From positions 112,858,220 to 112,922,219 of the forward strand of contig CM030368.1 in assembly GCA_017893485.1 (NCBI GenBank): 64,000 bases of DNA, read 5' to 3'. Of this stretch, positions 42,492 to 55,415 are shown in pieces. The notes below the pieces were generated by a model. The model was not told the DNA's origin. It saw only the letters and a list, made by a program, of their open reading frames with translations, and did no database searches. Numbering within the stretch: position 1 is the stretch's first letter; each line of letters starts with the position of its first letter. Made by a program: the position numbers and the translations under genes. Source of the stretch: Hemerocallis citrina (Eukaryota; Streptophyta; Magnoliopsida; Asparagales; Asphodelaceae).

Positions 42492-44954
42492 TGTAACCCA
42501 CATTCCCGAGAATACAGATTTCAGTTTTCTTTTCCCGTATTCTTGTATTTAAATTTTTCCGATAAATTACTATATTCTTTTGAACCCGAATTTGCATTCA
42601 TTTGAATATCCGGCTATTTTGTTTGAACATAGACTCCTAACTCATCCCTAACTTTATTTTCCGATTGTGCACATTGTCAGTATATCTTTGTATTCGATTG
42701 TCTATAAATTACTTCCATTCCCTTAAATTATTCCTTGTACTTAATGCATTTTTGCATATTCTATTAAAGTTTTCTAAACACCAATTATTTTTCTTTCTAA
42801 TAATTATATATTTCTAACGCGAATCATATTTCATTCTACAATCATGTTTCATGTCTATTTTTGATTATTTAAGCCCAACCAGTATTATTGAATTTATTTA
42901 TGAAGCTCAAACTAAGTATGCTTTTATTTCTGGTTTATTAATCCAAGCCCAATCCTTCAGCCCAAGATTTAAACCGAAGCCCTAAAAAAATATTCAATCC
43001 ATACTATAATTATTTTATCGTATTAATTGTTTAAAGCCCAATGTTATTTATTTTATATGAAGCCAAATCTTATATTTTTCATTTATTAATAATGGAAGCA
43101 CAAACCAGTTTGATTATTATTATTATTATTATTTTTCTAAAAGCCCAATTTTGGACCATCCTATAAATTAATTTGATTATTTTATGAAGAAGACTAATAT
43201 AAAACCCAATTCCTAGTTTACCCAAAAACCAAGCCCATAACTCCCTACCCAAAGTCAAACCATCAGTTTAAAATCACCCCAGATCACCCCATAAACCCCT
43301 CTCAGGTTCCCCACTCTCAACTGCACCTCGCCAGTCGGTCGACCGCCATCGCACCCATCACTATCGCAACCGTCACCCCCATCATCGTCATGTCCTGACC
43401 CGAACTCCATTGCTGCCAACAGCCACTCGAAGCTCCACTTCAATCGAACCCATCGACCGCCGTCCCATCGTCTTCCCTCTCCTCACCTTCTTCGTCCAAC
43501 TCAACACCGACCCCTCCATCTCCTCCATGCCATCGCAACCGCCTCTGCAACATTGCACCCTCGACAACCACCAGAGCTCTTCCATCTCCAGCACGAAAAC
43601 TGCACACTCATCCCCTGTCCTTGAGCACCATCCTCAACCCCCTGCCGTTGTTGGTTGCTGTTTGTTGTGCCGCTCTTGCTGTTGGTTGTGCTCACTGTTT
43701 GTTTTGCTGTTGTTGCTGTTTGTTGTGTTGTTTTTAATGTGTTTGTTGTTTCGTGCTATGCACGTGTCATTGTGCACGTAGTTTGCATGTGCGGTAGTCG
43801 GGACTCTCAACCCGTTATTCTTTTACATTCGGAATCGTCATCTAACACGCAAGCATCTCTTGAACTCACTTTTATTGTTCTAGTTCAATGAAACATTCAT
43901 TGAATTCCGGCAGTAGTAAGTGAATTGAATATCGTAGTTAATTGAATTTCATTATTGATTCATTATTGATTTGTTATTTCCATTATCTTATCATGTTTTT
44001 CATTCATTGTATTCTTATCCGCCATTGTTATCGATTTAATACTTGAACCGTAAATTTATCGTATTATTAAACATTCAAATATGTTGTCCTGTTGTTCGCC
44101 CGAGTTTGTACTGAGGTTTCAACCCAGTTCCTGACATCGAAGCTTAAAACATTGTACATAGAAATTGTAGCACACTGTGTTTAGTTTCTGGAACATCTTG
44201 TAGATTCTTAATCCGATTTATGGATTGTAAGTTATCACTGTTATAGTACTGGCATGTTATAATTTCTAGAACTGAGACTATGCACGAAACCCATAAAGAA
44301 TTGAATGATCGACCTAACTTCTGTTACAATAACGTATTGTGTGAATATGCGCTGGAACCGGCACAGAGACTACTTTCTAGAAACTCTAACGGAATTGGAT
44401 TTGCATTCTCGTAGCAACGGAAAAGTGAATTTGAGTACCGATAGGTCCTGCTGTCTAGAACCTGCATTGTTATGTTTTTGCATATAAACCCGATATTTTT
44501 TATATTTAATAAATTGAACTATGTATAGTTTTTGTGTTGCATAGCCTGATGTCTTCTTGATATTATATTGATAATACCGTTCTTATTGATCGTATTGATT
44601 GCATGCTCAAGTTATCAATCATGTTACCATTCATACTTACCGATCATGTTTACTGTTCGTATTTAATTATTGTAAAAAAATAACAAGCTGGGATAATAAG
44701 GGAAGACATAGTAGTGGATAATATAGGAGACTGTACTCAGAAGGGGGCCCATATTTCCCGTGTTACATGTTTACCGACCAAGTTATCGACCAAGTTTACC
44801 GACCAAGTTTTATAGTCATGAGAAGAACCGAGTACATGATCTATAGAATTCACCACTATACTCTAAACGTTCACTTGATTGTATGTACCCGAACCTGTGG
44901 TATGGGTCCTAGGATTGCGTGCACTAGTTAGGATTGATAAAAGATGGATAAACC
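42492..44954 (+). mobile_element. LTR E (3' LTR of D/E), truncated
   Basis: It starts TGTAACCCACA after the purine-rich tract and follows LTR D through TATA-like CTATAAATTA (43161-43170), the C-rich leader and the TTACCGACCAAG repeats (44690-44810). The match stops at GATAAAC, about 650 bp short of the LTR end. The next bases (44958-44974) are a 17-bp reverse complement of what should come next. Confidence 0.8.
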
Positions 44955-44974
44955 TGCTGATGTTCAGTGTCAAT

Positions 44975-45881
44975 AAAGCGAGAAAAACAAAACAAAAATC
45001 AATCGAAAGAGGATGAGATTGTCGTAGCGAACCCTAAATCTGCTTTAGTAATTGTTCCGGAGGCGGTTGAGAGGAGCCGTTGCGAGTCTACTCCTTCCGT
45101 GGATCAGTCGGCCGAGGTGGACCCTTGACTCCTCTCATAGTCAGTTGTTTTTTTGTTTTGTTTTGTTTTTCTTTGCTCTTGTGATGATGCCTAATAGCGG
45201 GCGGACCACTACTTTATTATATCTTTGCACTGTAGTGAAACTCCCTTCATTCTTATCCCGCATGTTGTTTGATTCTTCTTGATTTTTTGCGCATCCTGTG
45301 ACTTGGTTATCTTTGTTTGAGTGATTTATAATCTTCTTTCGTCGGCAGGTTGTTGCATACAATGCACGAGAATCTTGAGATCGTGAAGTAGTCTGCTTTC
45401 GCTCCAAGCTTCGGATGACGGAGCTAGGCTCTCTTGTTCACGAGATAGGCTCAAGCGGAGGCAGAGCTCGGTCATTTGAGAAAGGTCTTGACCAGCAGGA
45501 ATACCGAGGCGAAGCGTAATGATGAAATTTTTCGAGAAGTACCCCCGATAGGTGTGGAAGACCACTTTCTCGTGGGAGCAGCCATTGAGAAGTCTTTGAA
45601 GCTAAAAGCCATTCACCCCGCTTTATTTGCGATCACAGTCGAGAGAAGCGAGCTGAAGAATGTAGTGCTCGAGAAGAGTTTAGAAGCAGTTCATATCAGG
45701 GGAACTATTTTTGAAAATTCATAGGGGACCCGAGCTAGTTGTTTGCCTTGTTTGAAATTTACAGTGAAGGATGACTCCCTGAAAGAGAGACTTGTTGAAC
45801 TAGAGATTGAGAACCACCATTTGAAGTGACTTCTTGAAGGCGACGACGTTTGGAGCACTTCTTGCTCTCGTGAAGAGCGTG
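44975..45881 (+). pseudogene. Tat antisense-ORF fragment between inverted LTR ends
   Basis: Plus-strand reading EAELGHLRKVLTSRNTEAKR and ERSELKNVVLEKSLEAVHIR matches the coiled-coil part of the Tat antisense ORF at 58550-58820 (ESELSYLRSILARRNIEVKQ, ERDELEKVVVEKSIEVAHLR). The left part (45100-45360) matches its stop, T-rich spacer and CAG acceptor (45350). Stops and frameshifts break it. Its end at 45881 corresponds to about 58968, close to where the piece at 38590 begins (about 59005), so the two look like halves of one ORF split by element D/E, with this half inverted. Confidence 0.75.
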
Positions 45882-46865
45882 TGTCACGCCTCGCTTCCCG
45901 TTATGCGGAAATACGGAAACGTAACTCAGTCCCAGCGAATGATGTAAGTATACCAACTCATATCATCCAAAAGCTATACAGTACCGGTAAGCTCCATAAT
46001 ACAATAATAATAATCATATGAACAACAATAGCATGAATAACAAATACCAGAGATACAAGAACATACAGGATAGTCCGAGAATATGTAATACAGTAACAGT
46101 ACGTCAAGATCCTTCAGTATCCCATCATCTGTACCTGTACAAACATTGACTCTAAAGAAAGAGGAAGAGAAACCGTTAAAGCAAGCTACAAGCCGCAAGT
46201 AGTAGTAAGCAAATAAACAAAAAAAAGGACGATGTAAGAAGAACAAGAAACTGGAACGATATTAGGGTCAATAACAATAGACGATAACAAAATCAAAAGT
46301 CGATAATCAATAATCGATAAACAGTAGTCGATAACAATAATCAACAATCAATAGAAGCAATAATCAAAACAATAGTCAATAATAGGACCAATAAATGATG
46401 CATTGGTAGGTAATCAATAATCGACGAACTATGGTCGATAAAAAAATATTCCATGGGCCAGTAGTCGATAGACAATAATCAATAATCAATAATCGATGAC
46501 CAATAATCAATAACAATAAATCAATAATCGATGTTCAGTATCAATCTTTAGGTTTATCCATCTTTTATCAATCCTAAATAATGCACGCAATCCTACGTCT
46601 CATACCACAGGTTTGGATGCATAGAATCAAGTGAACGCTTAGACTATAGTGGTGAATTCTATGGATCATGTACTCAGGTCTTCTCATGACTATAGAACTT
46701 GGTCGGTAAACTTGGTCGGTAAACATGTAACACAGAAAATACGGACCCCGTTCCGAGTACAGTCTCCTATATTGTCCACTACTATGTCTTTTCTTATTAC
46801 CCCGGCTTGTTATTATTTTACAATAATTAAATATGAACAGTAAACATGATCGGTAAGTATGAACA
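45882..46865 (-). mobile_element. LTR F: 3' end of a D-type LTR, minus strand
   Basis: The left edge TGTCACGCC is the LTR 3' end in reverse. The piece is the reverse complement of 40727-41692 of LTR D with about 8-10 percent difference by eye. It contains the repeats GGTCGGTAAACTT (46700-46730). It overlaps LTR E by about 310 bp in LTR coordinates, so it is not simply the missing end of E. Confidence 0.8.
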
Positions 46866-47034
46866 TGTTTGTTCGCCGACGGGCCCATTTGATTACTATT
46901 GTTGAATTTAAACTCTATGTATTTCATAATTTGATTGAATATATATATTTTATAAACCCTACAATCCTAAACCCAAATCTGTTAACCCAATATTTCAGTT
47001 CTATTTAACCATTTAAATTTAAACCCAAACCCAT
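46866..47034 (+). mobile_element. LTR G, left fragment
   Basis: AT-rich U3-like sequence with CCCAAAC words that resumes after solo LTR H at 50499. Its last five bases CCCAT (47030-47034) are the left target duplication of H. The left boundary with F is not sharp. Confidence 0.5.
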
Positions 47035-50000
47035 TGTAGCGCCCCGAATTTTCAATATAATATATTAGAAATACGTGGCACAATTCCCAACATCAACCTC
47101 AATTGTAATAGTAAGCATAGCCAAAACACAGCTAAAATTTTCAACTTTTATTACATTAATTCTTTATAAAGCACAACAGAAAATTAAACACCTTGAATTA
47201 CAAGTTCTTTATTTTACAACTCATTTTTTTTGAATTTACACTAGCCACAACATCATTCTATCTCATGCATCCAAATTCCAATGCTATAGGTACCTACTTG
47301 TAAAACATGAGGCTAGAGATAACCCTAACCCCCAAAACTACAGGAGTCAGCCATAACGGTGTGAGTGACATAAAGGAAAAGAAACATAAATAAAACATAA
47401 GGATAGAGTCGTAAACAACAAGTATCGACAGTAGAAATGAAAAGAATATAAAATAACAATAAATAAAACATGAAAACATCAAGTGAAACTAGACTAAGTG
47501 TCAAGTGTAGAAAAACAGAAAACAATATGCATAAAACCAAGTCAAGAAAATACCAGTGCTATATGCTGACTCTCTAATGCATACTTGTCGGATTCTGTGC
47601 ATCCCACTGTACATAGATCCAGTGCAAGCCCTTAACGTTCTCCACTTAATAGGGTTAAATCTCTCATTATGCAACTAATCCTACTACGATGACTACAATG
47701 AAATCTAGATAAACTGTAAGTATTAGCCCAAGCCTCGATAATTCTAGATGTCAATCTCTATACAAAGATAATTCTGGAGACTATTTCACACACACCTGGA
47801 AAACTTCAAGAATACCCCACACCGCATGCTATGGTGCCTCATCACATGAATACCCCATAAGTGTCGCCCCGACCCCGATAATTCCGGAGGCCATTTCACT
47901 CACACCGCAGGCCATAATGAGGTCCATAACCTATGTTCTCATTTCATCATATCACCATCTAGTGCATGTCCTTATCTTTTAAGTTAATTAGTTGGTTACG
48001 AATCTCCTACAGTTTGGTGTACCCTACCGGACTTAACTCAACTGATCAACAACAAAGCCTCAACTAATCAAATCACAAAATCTCAACTGATCAACAACAA
48101 GGCCTCAACTAACCAAATCACAAAATCTCAACCGCTGGTAATTAGGGTCCCAATTACCCTCTAGAGACTCATAACTCAACCATCAACCCAAAACTTTCAA
48201 TAAAACTCATAAATCCATCATCAAAACGTTTATTTAAAGAAAACAACAAAATCCAAACCCATTTAACATACTCATAAAATTCCAGAATCGAAATAAAGTA
48301 TTAAATCCATTAAATAACAGAAAACCATATTTTGAAATCATAGAAAGTCACAAAACTTCAATTCTTTCGAAAATCACATATAGCTCTCTTTATAAAGTCA
48401 TAGGAAAGCAAATTAATATTTATTATAAACGAAATATAACTCTTTGTAAAATATTGTAATTTATAGCAAAAACATCATCTAAAATAGTAGATAAATAATC
48501 CATAATATCGAAGAAATAAATCATTCAAGCAGACAACAAAACTCACATAAACCCATCAGCCAAGCACTGACAGTCGATTGTGGAAGCCAGTTCAAGAATG
48601 ACCGGTCGACTGTCATGCGAAAATTCGAAACTCAAGAACTTACAGTCGACTGTCGACTTCAGCTTAAAATGAAGCGGTCGACTGTCAATTCCAACAGGTT
48701 CCAATTTTGAAATTCTGTGCATGTTTTACTGATACATCTATAGTTTTTTGTAAAATTTTAAATTTGTAAAACTAAAATCCTGAGATGGTTTAATATGACT
48801 TGTATAAGATATAAGAGATTATAAAACAATTCCAGATCTCATCAAATCCATAAAAGAGTAGATTTTCACAAAATCTCTTCAAAACAGCCAATATGTATAT
48901 ATATGTGTTTATATAAGAGTTTGGGCATCAGTTATAGCATCAAAATTCACCAAATAGAAGTGGTATAATATCCCATTCACTCTCAGTATGAAAATAATCA
49001 AGGTTTAATTTAAAACTTTGCAAAACACACAAAACTCGGTTTCTTCACAATAGTGAAATAGAGTGTATATATCTATAAGTGCATATTTGCATCAGTTTAA
49101 AGCATAGGAATCTCATCAATTAGGAGCCATATAGTGTTCAAAACTATCCCAATGCTATTAACTCAAAATACAACTCGAAAACTCCAAAACCACAAAAAGT
49201 AAATCTCAGCTGAAAAATGCACAGACCCAAACTCAAAATTCCTTCTTCTACTCAAACTTGATCTTTTTAATCTGATAACTTCTCTTACAATTCATTAACC
49301 GTATTTACAATCATTCACATCAGCATACTCATGAATAATAGCTAATTATAACATATAAACAATCAAATTTCACCTCTCTGAAAGCTTCAGTCAGAGCATA
49401 TACTTAGTCTACACAGTAAAGATCTACATTTGTTCACTTTTATGCAATATCATCATACAACTCATTATAATGAATAAAAAAAGCAAATATGAAGGAAAAC
49501 AACCTACTCATGATTTCTATTAAGTTCTTTAACAATCTCAATTCAATAATTAGGGTTTTAATTCATCAAAAGCATAGTTTCATGGAAAGATCCAATTTTT
49601 AGTTCATCCTTCCATCAAATTTCATTATATCAACATACAATCCCCAATATGATTTCTAATAGATAAATCATCACGTACAACATGCTTAGAACAATACAAG
49701 AACAAACATATGCCACTCATCTTATTGAAGAATCAACCGAAGATAATAAAGAGAATAAGAAAATCCTTCATTTCGCAAGAAAACCAAGATCCTCGCCTCG
49801 AAACTCCAAGAAAATAATAATTAAGAACACCCTTTGTGTAGTGCAGCAAAGAGATGACTGCACTCTCTTTAATATGCCAGAAATCAGTTGATTAGGGTTT
49901 TCGAAAAGATTTGCAAAATATCTCTTTTGAATATATCTTTACATATATAGATCCTTATACTTAGAAATTTGATTAAACCAACTTAATTTAAATTTAAAAA

Positions 50001-50498
50001 CAAAATAACCACCCTAATATCTGGCCAACACTATTTATCCGACCCAGAAAAACAAAATTGTACTTTTTGCGCTATATGTGGCAATTTTGCAAAAAGACCC
50101 TTCTTTAATAAAACTTGCAAAATAAACCAAATTTATTAAAATAAAAAGTAAACAATTTACCTCTGAGTTAGCTAGGCATCATGTTCAACCCAAAAATCTA
50201 AAAATCTAGAGTTTTTACTCCAAGTGGTAATTTTGCACAAAAGTCCCTCTTTTTTTAATATTTGCAATTAGGTCAAATAAATATCAGGAAAATCTAGAAA
50301 ATTCACAGTTAATGCTTACTAATAAATAATAGATTTCCCCCAAAATAATTTCTGATTTTGAACATCCCGAGAAAATATTTGCACGTGTTTTGCACGTGTA
50401 AAAGGATAAATTTCAGAAAGTATTTATTAAATTACCAAAAATCATATTAATTCACTTATTAATCTCAAAATCATTATTTAAAAATCTGGGGTATTTCA
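47035..50498 (-). mobile_element. Solo LTR H, 3464 bp, minus strand
   Basis: On the minus strand it starts TGAAATACCCCAG and ends GGGGCGCTACA, resembling LTR N at both ends. A perfect 5-bp duplication CCCAT flanks it (47030-47034, 50499-50503). It holds a small CAGTCGACTG/CGGTCGACTG array (48570-48690) and CACGTG motifs near its start (50380-50400), as in N. No internal region or pol is present. Confidence 0.9.
48570..48690. repeat. CAGTCGACTG-type repeats in solo LTR H
   Basis: Four copies of CAGTCGACTG or CGGTCGACTG and one CAGTCGATTG lie in 120 bp, at the position matching the larger array in element N. Confidence 0.85.
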
Positions 50499-53211
50499 CC
50501 CATATCCTTATTGGATCCTAATCCATTAACCCGCTACCCTAATCCACATCTTAATTACCTATAAATATCAATTAATCCTTAATTATGAATCTAATCCCTC
50601 TCCGAATCTCTCTCTCCCACCGCTCTCTCTTCCTCCTATGTTTTTTTTCGAAACCCAATCCTTGTCGAGCTACCCACCATCCTCGTCGTTGCTACTTTGC
50701 CGCAACACCACCCTCAACCCCCTCGTCATCTCCTCCATCTTCTCCGCAATCGACAGCAACCCCGCACTCCTCCATTGCATCGGTCGAAACCCAAGCTCTA
50801 CCCTCTTCCCCGTCATGCCAACCATCGAGCCACCTCACAGCTCGACTACCCGCCTGCATCCTACACTGTCGACCACCTCCTGCCATTCCCTTTGCTGCTT
50901 TAGTCGCTGTCCTTGATGGACACGTGTGTTGCAAGTGCTATTGTTGCTACATTTGTACGTGTCATCATTCCATCTCCTTCACGTCCCATCGTTGGAGATT
51001 CTCATATCATCTGCAGTTATATCCGGATTAATCGTCTAAAGGAAAGCTTTCTCTAGTTAAAGAAATATTTTTTTTCCACAAGTAGCTCGATTATTTATTC
51101 GTCATGTTTTATCTACTTGTTACCCGTCAAAAAGGCTATTATGGATTCATCGGAGAAACCAATTAGTAGTCCTCTTTTCGTGCATGTTTCCTTGACTCAA
51201 ACCCAAGTCCTGTTGCATTCATCATGTGCATATGGTACACGAACAATATTAAGATCATATTATATATGGTAGGTCGATTTGGATGCCTTTGTTTGGATTC
51301 GAGTTCGTTCGAAGAATTAAATACTATGAATGAGATAATATAGTCCTGTCAATAGTAGGAAATTCTACCTATTAATTAAGTAGAATTTCCGTATATTAAT
51401 TGCCATAAAATTGTATACTTGCATATTTAAATAGTTGTCAATTAACATGAATTTGCTTGCTGGCCTGCTGCCTATTTGATATTGCATTGAAGTTTTGAAT
51501 AACTTGCTTTAAGAATTTAATAAAACCTTGTGAATAGCTTCTATAGCCCCATGAATATACTTTTCATAACTTTTGACAGATCTGAAATCCGATCTGTAGC
51601 TTGTAATAAATCAGACTTTAATATGTTTTGTCTAGATTTCTAGATCGCCGTCTATAGGCGTATTAGCATGAATTATTGAATAAAATAAAATGGTAATGGT
51701 AAAATTTAGACTTAATATTAAACTGATTGCTACTAGAAATGATTAGGAGTCACTTTAAATTTTTGTGAAATTATTTGATAAATTTTCAAACTTGATATAT
51801 ACGTGCAAAAATGACTCTAGACTGCTGCCTGAATATTAGTTCAGTAAAGAACCTCACTTTTAACCCGATTCTATTTATCAATGATTAAAAATTATTGAAT
51901 GACTATTGTAGCTCTCTGTGTCTGGAATCCAGATCATCTGACAGTTTTGTAATTTGATTTATGGATTGTAAGATATTCATGTTTTCGTGCTGTAATATCT
52001 GCATTCCAAAATACAGACAAAAAAATGCATTATCACGTTTAACAAGTTGAAATAATAGATTAAATTAATAATTTAGACCTGAGAATTGTTTTGTTGTCGC
52101 TGAACACTGTTAGGAATTTGATTATAATTTTTATTACATTTTAAAATAGATTCATGATCAACTTTCACATATAAGAATTTGACAACAACCATGCTACCTG
52201 AACATGAAACTAGTAAAGAATGAAATTTTACACCCAGATTCTGTGTTTATGATATGTCGTGTGTATATGCATTAGAACCGACAAGGAGTCTAGTTTCTAG
52301 AACTTTTTATGGATCTTGATTTGCTTACCCATAGCAACGGGAAAATATGTTTTTGTACCTAAAGGTCTTGCTGTCGAGAATTTGTTCCTTCTTGTATATA
52401 AGCATGAACACATTATTTTCTTGCATTTTACAAATTGTATCCTACATCCTGCATTGCATGTATCTTGATATCTTCTTGACCATGTCCTAGTACTCGTTCT
52501 TATTATTGCATGTCCATGCATAATCAATGTAAAAAGAATGACAAGCCGGGGTAATAAAAGAAACAATCTAGTACTGAACAATATAGGAGAGTGTACTCAG
52601 AAGGAGGCCTGTGTTTCCTGTAATAGTGACCCATGTTACAAGAAATTAGTCTTGGTTACATGACATCATTCTTGGTTACTTGACATTATGCTTGGTTACA
52701 CATTATGATACTTGTTAGTGTCACTGGAAGACCGGAGTACATGACTCTATAGAATTCACCATGAGAGTCTAAACGTTAACTTGTTTTGTATGCACCCAAC
52801 CTGTGATATGGGATGCAGGATTGTGTGCATTAGTTAAGATTTATAAAAGAATGCTAGACATAAGATTTACACTAAACATGTGCATGCTTCCTGTTACTCG
52901 TTTACATGATACACTTGTTACTTGTTCCATGCTTGATTACACGATCTCTTGTTCACGTTGCTTGTTCTTTGCCATGCCTTTTTTCTTGCTCACGTTGCTT
53001 GTTCCTTGTCATGCATGTTTTCTTGTTCACTACTTGTTGCTACTTGCTGTCCGAAGATGGACATTTTTCACCACTATAAATGTTGAAATCGCAGGTACGG
53101 GAGATTAATTAGCTAAAGGGCTTGGTGAACGGTTATCCTAGATGATGAAGCCGGATTCATTTATTAGCATGCATTTAGTTTCTTGTTTCGTACTTTTCTA
53201 GTCACTATTGC
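50499..53211 (+). mobile_element. LTR G, right part, plus strand
   Basis: TATA box CTATAAATATC (50560-50570), then a CT- and C-rich leader (50600-50900), then text parallel to LTR D: GACAAGCCGGGGTAATAA (52540), GGAGTACATGA (52733), the CCTGTGATATGGGATGCAGG phrase (52800) and an acceptor-like CGCAG|GTAC (53095). It lacks the final ~150 bp of a normal LTR because another LTR start follows at 53212. The proline/serine-rich ORF at 50585-51031 lies in the C-rich leader and has no in-frame match in other LTRs. Confidence 0.7.
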
Positions 53212-53788
53212 TGTAACCCCCATTTCGGCCAATATGTATTTCCTGGGTATTTTTCCGTATTTTGATATTTATAAATTCGTTATTTGTAAAATCCGTTTTG
53301 AATTAAAGCATTTTGTAAACAATAGTTATAATTATTTTGAATAAACATTGTTTCTATTTCTACTTGATCAACTATTTTCATTTTAAACTCAAATAAAATA
53401 AATATTGTTATTACTCTTTGGGCTATTTCAACAAATTACTATTTTTATATACAGATATTATTCTGACGATTGTTGTTGCTATTGTTAGTACTTTTATTCA
53501 TGTTGTCATTATTATTACTAATTGTTATTATTAGTATTATTATTTTTACTTAGGTGGTTATTTCTATTTTTATTGTTACTATGATTATTTATTGTTATTA
53601 TTGATTATTAAAACAAATTGATTCTTATTTAATAATTATGTTTATAATTGTTTCAAATAAATTACGTCATACAAATTCTATTCTTGTTATGAATCATATT
53701 TTATCGGATAGCTTACTCTTTCATATTTGGGTTTATATTAATCCATTATATTCATGTACAACCTATTTTATTTATTGGATTTATACCT
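53212..53788 (+). mobile_element. LTR L, 5' fragment
   Basis: Starts TGTAACCCCCATTTCGG inside the end of LTR G and follows the U3 of LTR A (ATTTTTCCGTATT, then ATT-type repeats). It breaks off near 53788, where a different sequence begins. Confidence 0.65.
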
Positions 53789-54398
53789 GATATGGCTAAA
53801 AATGGGGTTAAATTGGAACCGTTCAAAGTGGGCACGAATCTCAAAGTTAGGGGGGCAAGATGGTAATTTTGGCTATAGATGGGTTCGAATTGGAAACCTG
53901 ATCTCTCCTCTTGGACCAGCTAACCCATGAACGGGTCTCAACCCGTTAGGGACCAGTTCAACAGGATAGGAGAAAATCCTGGCTCGACCTTATTCTTAGG
54001 AAGTGGTTATAACCACCCCTTTCCAGCCACACTAGGAAGAAGGGATCCATCTTCATCCTGAAGAAGATCCCCATGGCGACTATAAAAACCCCCTTACCTC
54101 CTACTGTCAGAGGTGATCACTTATTGCACACATGTGCTCTTTCTTATTACTTTTTCTTGTATTACAAAAGCGTCGGAGGGTTCGTCGCCGGGATCCATCC
54201 CGGTGTTTCGAACGTTTGTGTAGGTCAGCGGGAGCATTAAGGAGTCAACTCGTCAACAAGGAAGAAGTAGGATTCTGCCCATTTGAGTTCCTACGAACCT
54301 ACAAATTCTATCTGTTGCCCCCACACCAGATTCAACGTTTCGATGTGGCGCGACTTTTGAAGTAATCGGAGTGCTGGTCCGAAGTGGGGGCATTTTCT
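53789..54398. mobile_element. Probable short LTR of Tat element T (orientation unresolved)
   Basis: About 610 bp with TG...CA ends (TGATATGG, then GGGGGCA). On the minus strand, the sense of pol T, a purine tract GAGGAGAAAA lies directly before TGCCCCCAC, which fits a 3' LTR of T. On the plus strand there is a strong TATA box GACTATAAAAACC (54081-54093) and a downstream GCGTCGGAGGG phrase like the transcribed part of Tat LTRs, which fits the opposite direction. I cannot settle this without the other LTR, which lies outside the window. Confidence 0.5.
54081..54093 (+). promoter_or_regulatory. TATA box pointing toward the antisense ORF
   Basis: GACTATAAAAACC followed by CCCTTACCTCCTACTG. It faces away from pol T and toward the antisense ORF about 2 kb downstream. 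Confidence 0.45.
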
Positions 54399-54439
54399 CC
54401 TCGTGTTGGAGTCGGTGTCACATTCGTTCGGTGCCTGAT

Positions 54440-55415
54440 CACCGAGGTACGTGGCTTCATCTGGAGCGTCCATCGGCTTCGGCATGAACTTTGGATGGAT
54501 CGGACGATCGGCTAGATGCGAGGAGCTCTTTTCTCCACATGACGCGCTTGATTCCACATTTTATCGGTGTATTGACACCAAGGGACGTAGCTTCATCTGG
54601 AGCGTCCATCTGCTTCAGTGCAAACTTTAGATGGATCGGACGGTCGATCAGATGTGTGGAGGTTTTTTCTCCAGTTGACATGCTCAATGCCATGTTTGAT
54701 TGGTGTACGGTCACCGAGGGTGTGACTTCATCTGGAACGTCCATCTTCTTCGGCACAAATTTTGATTGATCGGATGGTCGATAAGATGCATGGAGGTTTT
54801 TTCTCCACATGACGCGCTCGGTGCCATGTTTGATCGGTGTATGGTCGCCAAGTGACATGGCTTCATTTGGAGCGTCCATCTGCTTCGGCACGAATTTTGG
54901 ATGGATCGGACTGTCTGTAAGATGCATGGAGGTTTTTTCTCCACATGACGCACTCGGTGCCACGTTTGATTGGTGTATGGTCACCGAGGGACGTGGCTTC
55001 ATCTGGAGCGTCGATCATCTTCGGCACGAACTTTGGATGAATTGGATGGTCGGTAAGATGCGTGGAGGTTTTCTCTCCACATGATGCGCTCGGTGCCACG
55101 TTTGACCGGTGTATGGTCACCGAGGGGCGTGGCTTCATCTGGAGCGTCCATCTGCTTTGGCATGAATTTTGGATGGATCGGATGATCAGTAAGATGCATG
55201 GAGGTTTTTTCTCCACATGACGCGCTCGGTGCCACGTTTGATTGGTGTATAGTTGCCGAGAGACTTGGCTTCATCTGGAGCGTCCATCTGCTTCTGCACA
55301 AATTTTGGATGGATTGGACGGTCGGCCAGATGCTAGGAGGTTTTTTCTCCACATGACACGCTCGGTGCCACGTTTGATCGGTGTATTATCACCGAGGGAC
55401 GTGGCTTCATCTGGA
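54440..55415. repeat. 136-bp tandem array, seven units
   Basis: CTTCATCTGGAGCGTCCATC (with small changes) recurs at 54455, 54591, 54726, 54861, 54997, 55133, 55269 and 55405, a period of 135-136 bp. Each unit also has GGATGGATCGGACGGTCG, GGTTTTTTCTCCACATGACG and TGGTGTATGGTCACC. Since 136 is not divisible by three, the open frames on both strands are by-products and not coding. Confidence 0.95.

Larger units (their letters stand above)
38598..44954 (+). mobile_element. Non-autonomous Tekay-like element D/E
   Basis: Two LTRs in the same direction (38598-41694; 42492-44954, truncated) bracket an 800-bp interior with PBS, protease stub, tRNA-Met segment and pol 3' end. The LTRs share about 85-90 percent by eye in their first 130 bp, so the element is old. 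It inserted in the antisense ORF of Tat copy K. The 3' LTR stops at the point matching 41040; its missing end may be the reversed piece at 45882-46865. Confidence 0.8.

Noticed and set aside
45882..46865. LTR F as simply the missing end of LTR E
   Set aside because: It overlaps LTR E by about 310 bp in LTR coordinates and differs by several percent there, so at least a duplication or another copy is needed.
50585..51031. A 148-residue proline/serine-rich protein
   Set aside because: C-rich LTR G leader; other frames are equally open and there is no in-frame relative in the other LTRs.
54457..55352. Repetitive proteins of 80-181 residues on the minus strand
   Set aside because: The 136-bp monomer is not a multiple of three, so the same text appears in all three frames; these are by-products of the tandem array.
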